Below the pieces are notes generated by a model. That model was not told the origin of the DNA. It worked only from the letters and a program-made list of their open reading frames with translations, and did no database searches. Shown in pieces: positions 9,126-20,409 of a stretch of 41,815 nt of DNA. This stretch comes from Chitinophagales bacterium (GTDB lineage: Bacteria; Bacteroidota; Bacteroidia; Chitinophagales; Chitinophagaceae). The translations under genes were made by a program, and so were the position numbers. Location: NCBI GenBank assembly GCA_015654695.1, contig JAATGJ010000057.1, positions 1-41,815 of the forward strand, in the 5' to 3' direction. Position 1 is the first letter of the stretch. Each line of letters starts with the position of its first letter.

Positions 9126-11532
<2,407 letters not shown>

Positions 11533-12468
11533 ATGACCCTGGTACAATTAGAATATGTGATAGCACTGGACCGTTACCGGCATTTTGCCAGCGCCGCTGC
11601 CAATTGTTATGTAACGCAACCCACGCTCAGTATGCAGATTCATAAACTGGAGCAGGAACTGGGCATCAAGATATTTGATCGCAGTAAACAACCCGTTATT
11701 CCAACAGAAGCCGGTCTTGAAATTATTGAACAGGCGAAAAGGATAATCGCCGAACAGGATCAGATGCACGAAATGGTGCATACGAGAAAAGGAATACTGA
11801 GTGGTGAATTAAAAATAGGCATCATCCCGACCTTAGCGCCTTACCTGCTGCCGTTGTTTGTACAACAATTCACGCAAAAATACCCGAATGTGAAATTGAT
11901 GGTACATGAAATGATGACAGACCTGGTGATCAACCGGCTGCGCGAAGGCAGTATAGATGCGGGCATCCTCGTAACTCCCTTACAGGAGTATGGTATTAAA
12001 GAAGACGTATTGTTTTACGAGGAACTGCTGGTGTATGTGTCTAAAAGTAATGAAGACTTTAAAAAGAATTATGTACTGGCGCAGGATATTGATCCGAATA
12101 AATTATGGCTGCTGGAAGAAGGACATTGTTTCCGTTCGCAGATCATGAACCTTTGTGAGTTGAAGAAGGCGAGTAAAGAAGGCCATTTGTTTGAATACGA
12201 AGCGGGCAGTATTGAAACGTTGCGGCGTATGGTGGAATTGACAGACGGCATTACCATTTTACCAGAACTGGCTACTATGGACCTGAATGTAAAACAACAA
12301 CTGCAATTGCGCCAGTTTAAAAGACCGGCGCCGATGAGGGAAGTAAGCCTGGTTGTTCACCGCGATTTTGTAAAAAAGCGGCTGATTGAAATTTTAAAAA
12401 AAGAAATTATCGCCGCGGTACCTGACAAAATAAAAAAGAACAAGAACTCTCATGTATTGCCGGTTTAA
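11533..12468 (+). CDS. oxyR: LysR-family hydrogen-peroxide regulator OxyR
   Basis: 311 residues. The N-terminal winged helix-turn-helix (~1-65) reads FASAAANCYVTQPTLSMQIH. The effector domain (~90-300) contains EEGHCFRSQIMNLCELK, with Cys199 and Cys208 at the same numbers as the redox-active pair of E. coli OxyR. Their disulfide converts the protein to its activating form. It is divergent from katG, its classic target. It ends 3 bp from the tail of a convergent alpha/beta-hydrolase gene with no terminator between them, so the two transcripts probably overlap at their 3' ends. Confidence 0.96.
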   Translation: MTLVQLEYVIALDRYRHFASAAANCYVTQPTLSMQIHKLEQELGIKIFDRSKQPVIPTEAGLEIIEQAKRIIAEQDQMHEMVHTRKGILSGELKIGIIPTLAPYLLPLFVQQFTQKYPNVKLMVHEMMTDLVINRLREGSIDAGILVTPLQEYGIKEDVLFYEELLVYVSKSNEDFKKNYVLAQDIDPNKLWLLEEGHCFRSQIMNLCELKKASKEGHLFEYEAGSIETLRRMVELTDGITILPELATMDLNVKQQLQLRQFKRPAPMREVSLVVHRDFVKKRLIEILKKEIIAAVPDKIKKNKNSHVLPV

Positions 12469-12471
12469 CAT

Positions 12472-13293
12472 CTAGGGCAAATGCAAAAGCGAATCTAACT
12501 TTTGATGAAAGAGAGGAAAATCATCCAGGTTATTATGTTCGCCTTTTTCCAGTGTAATTAATTCTGCGCCGGGCTTTGCTGTTTTCATTAATCTCTTTGC
12601 TTGGGAATAAGGAATTACACCATCATGGATGCCATGAAAAATAGTGACCGGTGCCGTGATTTTTTCAAAATAGCGATACACCGGGAAATGGTATTTCGTC
12701 ATTTGATCCGCAGGATATATAAAAGCATAATGCCTGAACAAAGCAGCTATACTATAGTAGGGTGTTTCCAGTATCAGCCTTTTGCAATCTTTTACTGAAG
12801 CTAGTTGCGCGGCTATACCAGTTCCGATGGATTTTCCATAAATGATAATACTGTCTTTGGCAAATCTTGCTCTTGCCATCTTGTACAATTGCGCGGCGTC
12901 ATCATATAATACCTGCTCGGTTCTTTTACCAGTGCTTTTGCCAAAACCCGGGTAATCCATCATCCAGACCTCGTAATTATTTTTTGTAAAGTTGGAGGCA
13001 ACCGGCGCATAGCGTTCAATATTTTTCCGGTTGCCATGAAAGTATAATACCACTCCTTTGCATACAGAACCAGGGACAGTGAACTGCACGATGCTCAGGT
13101 TCTTTTCATCGTTCACCTCCAGGTTGATCTCTTTAAAAGGAACGGTGAAGTTAAACTCGTAATCAGCCGGTAACTCTTCGGGATGAAATAAGAATTTTTC
13201 CTGCAAAAAATACAATGTGACTCCGCATACAATATAAATGGCAAGCACGATGATCCCCCATTTTCTTATTCTCTTTATTGCATTTTTTTGCAT
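12472..13293 (-). CDS. Membrane-anchored alpha/beta hydrolase (Bem46-like), copy A
   Basis: 273 residues. An N-terminal signal anchor (~13-30, IIVLAIYIVCGVTLYFLQEK) leads into an alpha/beta-hydrolase fold. The oxyanion region is VLYFHGNRKN, the nucleophile elbow is IYGKSIGTGIAA (Ser in GxSxG), the Asp is in IFHGIHDGVIPYSQ and the His is in EKGEHNNLDDF. Substrate is unknown. It is clearly paralogous to the hydrolase at 14605-15393: both share YFLQEK followed by F.PE, HGN and the same elbow. A terminator upstream (13314-13343) suggests its own promoter or read-through from the lipoprotein gene. Confidence 0.85.
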   Translation of the reverse strand: MQKNAIKRIRKWGIIVLAIYIVCGVTLYFLQEKFLFHPEELPADYEFNFTVPFKEINLEVNDEKNLSIVQFTVPGSVCKGVVLYFHGNRKNIERYAPVASNFTKNNYEVWMMDYPGFGKSTGKRTEQVLYDDAAQLYKMARARFAKDSIIIYGKSIGTGIAAQLASVKDCKRLILETPYYSIAALFRHYAFIYPADQMTKYHFPVYRYFEKITAPVTIFHGIHDGVIPYSQAKRLMKTAKPGAELITLEKGEHNNLDDFPLFHQKLDSLLHLP

Positions 13294-13313
13294 AAGGGGG
13301 CAAAGATGAAACT

Positions 13314-13343
13314 AAAAAAGGACATGAGCGAATCATGTCCTTT
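13314..13343 (-). terminator. Rho-independent terminator after the TPR lipoprotein gene
   Basis: Perfect 11-bp stem AAAGGACATGA / TCATGTCCTTT with a 5-nt loop. On the minus strand it runs into a T tract (CCTTTTTTAG). It lies 20 bp after the lipoprotein stop. Confidence 0.85.
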
Positions 13344-13364
13344 ATATATGGAGGATAGTGAGAC

Positions 13365-14510
13365 TTAAAACCTGTTAAAATAATCTTTGATACCACATTC
13401 AGCCCGGCTTTGCGCTTCAGCCATAATGATGCGTATGATCTCATCATTAGATGGGGGAAACTGCTCCCTGCCATCGCACAGTTTTTTATCTTCTTCGCTT
13501 AAAGCTCTTGCATCACCGGTATATGTAGAAAATTCTGTACTCCAGTTATAGTCGCCGCGGTAAGTATCGCTCCACAACCATTGACTGTTATAATCCCTTA
13601 CCGTTGCCTGTAACAAGCCATCTGATTTTAAGGTCCGGCGGGTAGTAGTGATCTTTGCCTTTACTGTGGCGTATTCCTTTACCACCGAGTCAGGCCTGAT
13701 CACAGTTTCTTTTATTACTACCCGTTTGGTAACTTCTCTTACAGTTCTCTGGTCACGGTACCGGTCAATATCTATATTGCTGAACCTCATTTCTACAACC
13801 TGGTCTGTGCGGATATTGAAACTGCCGGCTTCCGCAGGGGAATAGTATTTTACAAAGAAACTGCCGTTATTGTTATTTAAATAACGCAGCACATTATTAT
13901 CAAAATTGACGGATCCATAATTATAGGAGCTGTACTGGAAACCAGACTGTACTAATGGAAGTACTACTACATTAATAACAGCGTTGGTATAAGCTTCCTC
14001 CATTTTTTGTTTTGCAGAAAGATCACCTGGTTTCAGCGCAAGGGCTTTTTGAAATTCAAAATAAGCCTGCTTATAACTGTTCCTGGTATTATTTTGCATC
14101 AACTCAAGCCCACGGTCATAACGTGCATTGCCGGCTTCTTCTTTATAAGTAATGACATACGATGAATAATCGGTAGGGCGAACGATATCATATACTGAAG
14201 GCACCTTCCGGATGGCATCGTATAAACGCTGCAGGTCAAGATACTCGTTATAGGTCCATTCCCATCTCAGGTCATTATTACTGCCGGCGTTATTTCTTAT
14301 CCTGCTTTCATGATCTTCTACGGCAAAGCGGTAAGCGTTTTGCAGTATATCCAGGGTAGCCGCGTCATTGGGTTTTTTCTGCAGTTTTTTCGCGGCCAGT
14401 TCTACTGCCGCATCATAGTCGCCTTTTTCATACATTTTTTTCGCGGTCTTACAGGAAAAGAGCAGCACACTTACTGCGATAAAGAATAAAGTGTAAAATT
14501 TACGTTTCAT
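13365..14510 (-). CDS. TPR-containing lipoprotein of unknown function
   Basis: 381 residues from the preferred start. The upstream ATG at 14522 is rejected because the GGAGG Shine-Dalgarno lies inside it, 5 nt before the ATG at 14510. The signal peptide ends in a lipobox (VSVLLFSC, Cys20), so the mature protein is lipid-anchored. Residues ~20-60 (YEKGDYDAAVELAAKKLQKK) and ~140-175 (RNSYKQAYFEFQKALALKPG) look like TPR helices, followed by a beta-rich C-terminal half. The role is not recognised. It is preceded on the same strand by one alpha/beta hydrolase and followed by a paralogue of it. Confidence 0.8.
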   Translation of the reverse strand: MKRKFYTLFFIAVSVLLFSCKTAKKMYEKGDYDAAVELAAKKLQKKPNDAATLDILQNAYRFAVEDHESRIRNNAGSNNDLRWEWTYNEYLDLQRLYDAIRKVPSVYDIVRPTDYSSYVITYKEEAGNARYDRGLELMQNNTRNSYKQAYFEFQKALALKPGDLSAKQKMEEAYTNAVINVVVLPLVQSGFQYSSYNYGSVNFDNNVLRYLNNNNGSFFVKYYSPAEAGSFNIRTDQVVEMRFSNIDIDRYRDQRTVREVTKRVVIKETVIRPDSVVKEYATVKAKITTTRRTLKSDGLLQATVRDYNSQWLWSDTYRGDYNWSTEFSTYTGDARALSEEDKKLCDGREQFPPSNDEIIRIIMAEAQSRAECGIKDYFNRF

Positions 14511-14604
14511 AAATACCTCCATTTTGTAGTTGGACGTTCAAATAACAGCCCTGTTACAATGCTGTGACATAATTAAAAGATCATTAACAATTAAGGAGGA
14601 GCCA

Positions 14605-15393
14605 TCAGTATTTAAGAATATCACGGATGAAATTATGGTATTCATCAAAAGAGGGAAGATTGTTATGCCCGCCGCCATAGATGCGGATCAGCGTTATTTT
14701 ATTGGGGTTGATCTTTTGCAGGCGTTCACTGTGTTTAATGGGGATGAGCCAGTCTTTTGTACCATGAATAATATAAGTATGACAGTTAACATGAGGTATC
14801 CATTTATCTGCCCGCAGGTGAAACCGCAATACAAACCGCACAGGAAGGATAGGCACGAAGCGTTCTACTACTTTTAAAAAACTATAATAAGGCGCATCCA
14901 GGATAAGATAGCGGGGTTTATTATCTGACGCTATCTTTGTCGCAAAGCCGCTGCCAATGCTGCGGCCATACACTATTATATGCTGCTCGGGATATTTTTC
15001 CAGTAAACAGGTATAGACATACTGCATATCGTTCAGCATGTCTTTTTCACTGCGTTTGCCCGTGCTTTTTCCAAAGCCACGGTAGTCCACCAGTACCACA
15101 TCATAATTATACCGGTAAAAGTCTTTTGAGTATTTGGCCCAGCCTTTTATACTTCTTGAATTGCCATGAAAATAGAGGATGAGCCCCGCAGGCTGCTCAC
15201 GAAAAAAATGAAGGCCATTGATACGGACGCCGGGTTCCACATCAAAAAAATATTCCCTGAAAGGAATATCATATTTGAATTGAAAATCTTGTTTGAGTTT
15301 TTCCGGCTTGAAAATAAGTTTCTCCTGCAGGAAATAAGCAATGATGGATAACAGAGCAATACCGCCGATGATATACCAGATAAAGTTGGGCAA
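14605..15393 (-). CDS. Membrane-anchored alpha/beta hydrolase (Bem46-like), copy B
   Basis: 262 residues. The N-terminal anchor (~3-22, FIWYIIGGIALLSIIAYFLQ) is followed by an alpha/beta-hydrolase core: LILYFHGNSRSIKGW, nucleophile elbow VYGRSIGSGFATKI, acid in IIHGTKDWLIPIKHSE and His in GGGHNNLPSFDEY. It is a paralogue of the gene at 12472-13293 with the same anchor and motif order. It lies upstream of the TPR lipoprotein gene with a 94-bp gap. Substrate unknown; a membrane-associated serine hydrolase or thioesterase is likely. Confidence 0.86.
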   Translation of the reverse strand: MPNFIWYIIGGIALLSIIAYFLQEKLIFKPEKLKQDFQFKYDIPFREYFFDVEPGVRINGLHFFREQPAGLILYFHGNSRSIKGWAKYSKDFYRYNYDVVLVDYRGFGKSTGKRSEKDMLNDMQYVYTCLLEKYPEQHIIVYGRSIGSGFATKIASDNKPRYLILDAPYYSFLKVVERFVPILPVRFVLRFHLRADKWIPHVNCHTYIIHGTKDWLIPIKHSERLQKINPNKITLIRIYGGGHNNLPSFDEYHNFIRDILKY

Positions 15394-15410
15394 AACAGTT
15401 TGTGGTTTAA

Positions 15411-15509
15411 TCGTTACCGGTTACATGTTACTGGTTGCCGGTAATGCGCGTTAAAAATTACAATAAATATAATGAATGTCCGGTCCGCGGGTAACTGGTA
15501 ACCGGCAAC
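15411..15509. repeat. Intergenic TTACCGGTTAC / GTTGCCGGTAA repeat patch
   Basis: CGTTACCGGTTACATGTTAC followed by TGGTTGCCGGTAA on the left, and GGTAACTGGTAACCGGCAAC in inverted orientation on the right. It fills the gap between the hydrolase start and the Kup stop. Imperfect copies of one short unit in both orientations suggest a small dispersed repeat. Confidence 0.5.
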
Positions 15510-15515
15510 AACAAC

Positions 15516-17489
15516 TCAATCGTCAATTCTCTTCAGCTTGAGATTAGTAACCGGCGCTACGATAAGCGGGAATTTTTCCACGGTAACGTTGGCCGCATCC
15601 AGCCCAAAGCCTCTTTCTTCCGAAAGGCTGTGTTCCTTCAGCCAGAAATGAAGTTTCATTACCACCCTTTCCATAAAAGGAAGTTCATTATCCTGGCTCA
15701 GGTATTTTTCCATCACCATGAACTGGAAGTCGCCCACCGTGTTGCTGCTGGCCAGGCTTTCATACCGGCTGATAATGTTTACTTCTTTATTTGCCACCAG
15801 GTCTTCCACTACTTTTCTAAACATCAGGTTGATGCGTGGCTCCATACGGAACCCAAGCCTGAAGTCAACACGGATAATATCGTTGGGAATGATATGGTCA
15901 ACTTTGTATTCGCAGGTATAGGGATCATCCATAGTATCCACGTGTACAAACCAATAAATATCGGCACGTTTAGGTTTTTTATTTAAAATAGAGTAAATGA
16001 TCTTATGCTCTATTTCTTTTGGATTGTTAGCGCTGGTCAGGTACACCAGGTGTGTGGCATATTTCGGAACAGCACGGTCATTGCTCAGTTCCTGTATTTT
16101 AGGAATATAATGTTCCATTCGTACAAATTCCACATAGCGGTTCTTGATCTTCCTGGCCCTGTACCAGATGTACATAACAAAGAACATCAGCCCGCCAACT
16201 AAAAGTGTAAAATAACCACCGTGTATGAATTTATCCATTAGCGCAACTAAATACCCGGTTTCAACAATAAAGTACGCAATAAGAAATATATATACCCATA
16301 TTGACTTTACGCGGTGCAGTACAAGAAAATTGGCAAATAGAATGGTAGTTGCCAGCATCGTCACAATAATAGCAAGTCCATAGGCGGCTTCCATGTTCGA
16401 AGATCTCCGGAAATAGAGTACAACGCCTACACAGCCTGCAAATAGCAATAAATTTACTGCGGGGATAAACAGTTGCCCCTTTTCTTCGGAAGGGTAACTG
16501 ATCTTTACTTTTGGCCAAAGATTCAGCCGCATTGCTTCACTGATCAGCGTAAATGCGCCGGATATCATTGCCTGGCTTGCTACGATGGCCGCAGTTGTTG
16601 CTATCACTACGCCAGGAATGATGAACCATTCAGGCATCAGATCATAAAAAGCGTTAATTCCCATTGATTGTTTAATATCACCTGTTATTCTAAGCCCGGA
16701 ACGGTGTGCCAGTAAATAAGCTCCCTGGCCAAAATAGTTTACCAGCAAACACATTTTTACATATATCCACGAAATGCGAATATTAGACCGGCCGCAATGT
16801 CCAAGATCACTATACAGGGCTTCAGCACCGGTTGTGCACAGGAAAACAGCCCCAAGAAGCCAGAATCCGCCGGGATAATTTCGTAAAAAGTCAATTGCGT
16901 AATGCGGGCTTAATGCTTTAAAAATTGCAAGGTCATCAAATACGTGTATCCCACCGAGAATAGCAAGCATAGTAAACCATGTAAACATTACCGGTCCGAA
17001 TAACTTTCCTATTGACGCTGTGCCAAATTGCTGAAGAAAAAAGAAAAGTGATAAAATGATCAGCACGATAATTACAACGGTATCCGTTGGCATGCCGCGC
17101 AATATGGGCAGTTCTCCCAGTCCTTCAATTGCAGATGTAATGGAGATAGGAGGAGTAATTATACCATCTGCCAGCAGGGCGGCGCCCCCGATCATAGCTG
17201 GCAGTACCAGCCATTTTTTTCTTCGTCTCACTAAAGCATACAGGGCAAACGTTCCACCCTCACCCCGGTTATCGGCCCTCAATATGAGGATCACGTATTT
17301 GATGGTGGTTTGCAAAGTAAGTGTCCATATAATACAGGACAAGGAGCCGAGTATGAGGCTCTCTTCAACAACTCTTCCATTAATGATAGCATTAAATACA
17401 TATAACGGTGAAGTCCCGATATCTCCGTAAATTATCCCCAATGCTATGAGCAATCCTGCTGCAGTTACTTTGTTGGTCGGTATTTTCAC
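15516..17489 (-). CDS. kup: KUP/HAK/KT-family potassium uptake protein
   Basis: 657 residues, the usual length for Kup. It opens with the family signature GIIYGDIGTSPLYVFNAI at ~18-35. The first ~440 residues contain twelve hydrophobic segments and the family motif GGTFALYALVRR. The last ~200 residues form the hydrophilic cytoplasmic domain typical of the family (HLVYLTSANNPKEIEHKII). It imports K+, by H+ symport in characterised members. No regulatory RNA was recognised upstream, in 17490-17757. The gene is monocistronic by spacing, with repeats on its 3' side. Confidence 0.95.
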   Translation of the reverse strand: MKIPTNKVTAAGLLIALGIIYGDIGTSPLYVFNAIINGRVVEESLILGSLSCIIWTLTLQTTIKYVILILRADNRGEGGTFALYALVRRRKKWLVLPAMIGGAALLADGIITPPISITSAIEGLGELPILRGMPTDTVVIIVLIILSLFFFLQQFGTASIGKLFGPVMFTWFTMLAILGGIHVFDDLAIFKALSPHYAIDFLRNYPGGFWLLGAVFLCTTGAEALYSDLGHCGRSNIRISWIYVKMCLLVNYFGQGAYLLAHRSGLRITGDIKQSMGINAFYDLMPEWFIIPGVVIATTAAIVASQAMISGAFTLISEAMRLNLWPKVKISYPSEEKGQLFIPAVNLLLFAGCVGVVLYFRRSSNMEAAYGLAIIVTMLATTILFANFLVLHRVKSIWVYIFLIAYFIVETGYLVALMDKFIHGGYFTLLVGGLMFFVMYIWYRARKIKNRYVEFVRMEHYIPKIQELSNDRAVPKYATHLVYLTSANNPKEIEHKIIYSILNKKPKRADIYWFVHVDTMDDPYTCEYKVDHIIPNDIIRVDFRLGFRMEPRINLMFRKVVEDLVANKEVNIISRYESLASSNTVGDFQFMVMEKYLSQDNELPFMERVVMKLHFWLKEHSLSEERGFGLDAANVTVEKFPLIVAPVTNLKLKRIDD

Positions 17490-17757
17490 TTTCTAAGTTG
17501 TTGTTTGTTCCGGTACAGACTAAACTGTTTTGGGCAACGCCTGCAAAGGTATAGGCAAAAATTAATTACAAAGAACAACTTGTTAAAAGTAATTATGTCT
17601 TCATCATTGTTGACTGGGAATAAAAACCCGATGCAACTTTTTCCGGCTTTTCCCCGTTGTTCATGTAATAACACGGTATCGGGCATCCGTATTGAAATAA
17701 AAGTTGCCGCTTTTGACAGGCAACCTGTAACTTTAATAACCAAAAAATCAGAATATT

Positions 17758-19281
17758 ATGATCCGTGGAAAATGGTTTTTAGGAATGATATTTTTAACGG
17801 CGGGATTTTCGGTATCTGCACAAAAAATCGTGTATTCAGAGCCGGACAGGGATGATAGCCGCCGTTTGAATTTTGAAATAGCCGGCAAGATCGGGGGCAA
17901 TTTTCTTATCTATAAAAACATCCGGAATACAAGCTGGATCACCCTACTGGACAACGATATGAAGCAGATCGCCAAGGTGGAACAGGATTTTGTACCCGAT
18001 AACGACAAGATGATCAATGTTGATTTTTTTCCGTATGGAGATTTTTGCTATATGATCTACCAGTACCAGAAAAGAAGTATTGTTCATTGCATTGCCGCGA
18101 AGATTGATGGCAATGGTAAAAAGGTAGGAGATATCATGGAGCTGGATACTACCCAATTAGGTTTTGCAGCCAGCAACAAAATTTATACTGTTTTGTCAAG
18201 TGAGGATAAAAGCAAAATCATTGTATTTAAGATCAATAGTAAAAACCGGAAAAATTACCTGGTCACTACTCTGCTGTTTGACAACCAGCTTTCCTTACTT
18301 AAAAAAAGCAGGCTGGCCATGCCGATGGAAGACCGGGATGATTACATTGACGAATTTCAACTGGATAATGATGGTGATCTTGTTTTTACAAAACTTGACA
18401 GGGTAAACAACGAAAACATTGGCCAGGCGGCTTTTGTAATTAAATATGCACAGGCGGATTCGTTTTCTGTAAATAAATTGAACCTCGAAAAGACCTACCT
18501 CGATGAAATTCATATAAAACCGGATAATTATAATAAGCGGTACTTTATCACTTCTTTTTATTATAAGCAGCGAAGGGGGAATACGGAGGGATATTATTTT
18601 TATATATGGGATAAACAATCCGGCAAACCCATCATAGAAGATATTATTACATTCAGTGATGACCTGCGACGGGAAGCCAGGGGCAATTCCAATACGAAGA
18701 TGGCATTTAATGATTATTTCATCCGCAATATCATTACCCGCCGGGATGGTGGTTTTATCATTGGCAGCGAATCCTATTATACCGTTTCCCGAGGCAACGC
18801 TTTTAACCGGTGGAATTACCTGTATGGTTCTCCCTTCCTGCGTTCGTCAGATTATTATTATTATTCGCCTTATTACAGCAATTATTGGGGAGGTTCAAGG
18901 TTTGGTGACGGACAAAATGTGAGCTACCGGGCGGACAATATTGTAGTCATGTCTTTTACCAAAGATGGAAAATCGGAATGGACCAACGTTATTACCAAAG
19001 AACAATTTGATGATCAGACGGATGACCTGATTTCCTACCAGATCATGAATACCGGGGGACAATTGCATGTTCTTTTTAATAATATGGAAAGGCGTACGCA
19101 ATTATTAAATGATTTCAGTATAACACCGGACGGAAAGATTAACCGTAGCCCCACCCTCAAAAACCTGGACAAGGGATATGAGTTTATGCCTAAGTATGCC
19201 AAACAGGTCAGTTTAAAGCAAATAATCGTTCCCTGCGTTTACAGGAATTATATTTGCTTTGCCAAAATAGATTATAATTAA
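17758..19281 (+). CDS. Secreted protein of unknown function
   Basis: 507 residues with a signal peptide (KWFLGMIFLTAGFSVSAQ, cleavage near residue 21). The mature protein is beta-rich and alternates hydrophobic strands with charged turns (FLIYKNIRNTSWITLLDND, DFQTEF-like turns absent). A Tyr-rich segment around residues 360-385 (SSDYYYYSPYYSNYW) is a local low-complexity feature. There are no cysteines to speak of beyond a few near the ends, and no catalytic motif was recognised. The strand pattern could fit a beta-propeller. It is followed 22 bp later by a polytopic membrane protein, so the two may be co-transcribed. Confidence 0.75.
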   Translation: MIRGKWFLGMIFLTAGFSVSAQKIVYSEPDRDDSRRLNFEIAGKIGGNFLIYKNIRNTSWITLLDNDMKQIAKVEQDFVPDNDKMINVDFFPYGDFCYMIYQYQKRSIVHCIAAKIDGNGKKVGDIMELDTTQLGFAASNKIYTVLSSEDKSKIIVFKINSKNRKNYLVTTLLFDNQLSLLKKSRLAMPMEDRDDYIDEFQLDNDGDLVFTKLDRVNNENIGQAAFVIKYAQADSFSVNKLNLEKTYLDEIHIKPDNYNKRYFITSFYYKQRRGNTEGYYFYIWDKQSGKPIIEDIITFSDDLRREARGNSNTKMAFNDYFIRNIITRRDGGFIIGSESYYTVSRGNAFNRWNYLYGSPFLRSSDYYYYSPYYSNYWGGSRFGDGQNVSYRADNIVVMSFTKDGKSEWTNVITKEQFDDQTDDLISYQIMNTGGQLHVLFNNMERRTQLLNDFSITPDGKINRSPTLKNLDKGYEFMPKYAKQVSLKQIIVPCVYRNYICFAKIDYN

Positions 19282-19303
19282 ACTGTATTAATGTCCATTA
19301 TCC

Positions 19304-20293
19304 GTGACCGGAGTATTTAAACAGAAAAACCCAGCTAATATCATATTGCTGCTTGTATTCGGGGTACTGATCAAGCTGCCCATGTTTATGCACCCCCATG
19401 TACCGGTTAACCGCCCGTCTGACGGAGCGCTTTTTAATGTGATATTGAAATTTCTGCAGCCAACGGGGCATACAAATCCACTGCTCTATTCTTTCCTGGC
19501 TTTCTCTTTATTGTTTTTGCAGGCTTTTGTACTCACACGGTTCATCAATACACAACGCATGATGAACCGGTCCAATTACCTGCCGGGTATGGCTTACCTG
19601 CTCATTACTTCTTTATTACCGGAATGGAATTATTTTTCAGCCCCGTTGCTGATCAACAGTATTCTTCTGCTCGTATTGTCGGGTTTGTTCAGGATATATA
19701 ACCAGCCCAATGCAAAAGGAACCATATTTAATATTGGCCTTGCCCTGGGTGTAGCAGGATTCCTGTTTGTTTCCTCGCTGACATTTATTGTCTGGATATT
19801 GCTCGCCCTTGCGGTTATGCGTCCTTTCCGTTTGAATGAATGGCTGCTGTGCATTCTTGGCATCACCACACCCTTTTATTTCTATGCCATTTATATTTTT
19901 CTTACAGATAAATGGAGCTGGCAGGCCTTTCTTCCGCATATCAGCATAGGTATTCCATCGCTTAAGCAATCAGAGTGGCTGGCTGCCAGTGTTTTTCTCC
20001 TGATGGTCCCTTTTTTGGCCGGGGGCTATTATGTGCAGGATAATCTGCGCAGGATGCTGATAAATGTCCGCAAAGGATGGAGCCTTTTACTATTATACTT
20101 ATTGACTGCATTGTTATTGCCTTTTGTCAACACCAGCGGTACTTTTGAAAACTGGGTGATGGTAATGGTGCCTATGGCTGCTTTTCATGGTTGCACCTAT
20201 CTCTATCCTCTCAAGCGCATATACCCGCTTATTTTATTCTGGGTCACAGTAGCTTTTGTGGTGACGTATCAGTATTTTGGACCGGGGTGGTAG
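19304..20293 (+). CDS. DUF6427-like polytopic membrane protein
   Basis: 329 residues with about nine hydrophobic segments (for example NIILLLVFGVLIKLPMFM at ~12-29). The opening TGVFKQKNPANI..LKLPMF..P resembles what I recall of the Bacteroidota DUF6427 family. The start is GTG at 19304; the ATG at 19291 is in another frame and reaches a stop after nine codons. No enzymatic motif was recognised. It follows the secreted 507-residue protein by 22 bp and precedes purQ, which has its own promoter. Confidence 0.75.
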   Translation: MTGVFKQKNPANIILLLVFGVLIKLPMFMHPHVPVNRPSDGALFNVILKFLQPTGHTNPLLYSFLAFSLLFLQAFVLTRFINTQRMMNRSNYLPGMAYLLITSLLPEWNYFSAPLLINSILLLVLSGLFRIYNQPNAKGTIFNIGLALGVAGFLFVSSLTFIVWILLALAVMRPFRLNEWLLCILGITTPFYFYAIYIFLTDKWSWQAFLPHISIGIPSLKQSEWLAASVFLLMVPFLAGGYYVQDNLRRMLINVRKGWSLLLLYLLTALLLPFVNTSGTFENWVMVMVPMAAFHGCTYLYPLKRIYPLILFWVTVAFVVTYQYFGPGW

Positions 20294-20377
20294 AAGCTGG
20301 ATACTTGATTCCCAAAGCAGGAAACTTTTAATCAGTAATTAGCTTCCTGTTGTAAGATTCAGCATCCGGTAACTTCT

Positions 20378-20385
20378 TATCTTTG
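20378..20385 (+). promoter_or_regulatory. Bacteroidota -7 box for purQ (TATCTTTG)
   Basis: TATCTTTG fits the TAnnTTTG -7 consensus of Bacteroidota sigma factor. It overlaps the TTG at 20383, so translation of purQ is unlikely to start there and the ATG at 20410 is preferred. No TTTG -33 box at the standard spacing was found. Confidence 0.55.
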
Positions 20386-20409
20386 CCTTTCATTATTCAA
20401 TCACCATGT

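Noticed and set aside
13648-13845. Plus-strand ORF within the lipoprotein gene
   Set aside because: Antisense shadow with no independent features.
14510-14522. ATG at 14522 as lipoprotein start
   Set aside because: The GGAGG Shine-Dalgarno of the ATG at 14510 would be inside the coding sequence, and the shorter start gives a clean signal peptide with lipobox.
20383-20409. TTG start giving nine extra residues of PurQ
   Set aside because: The TTG lies inside a TAnnTTTG promoter box, and family proteins start at MKFGVVVFPG.
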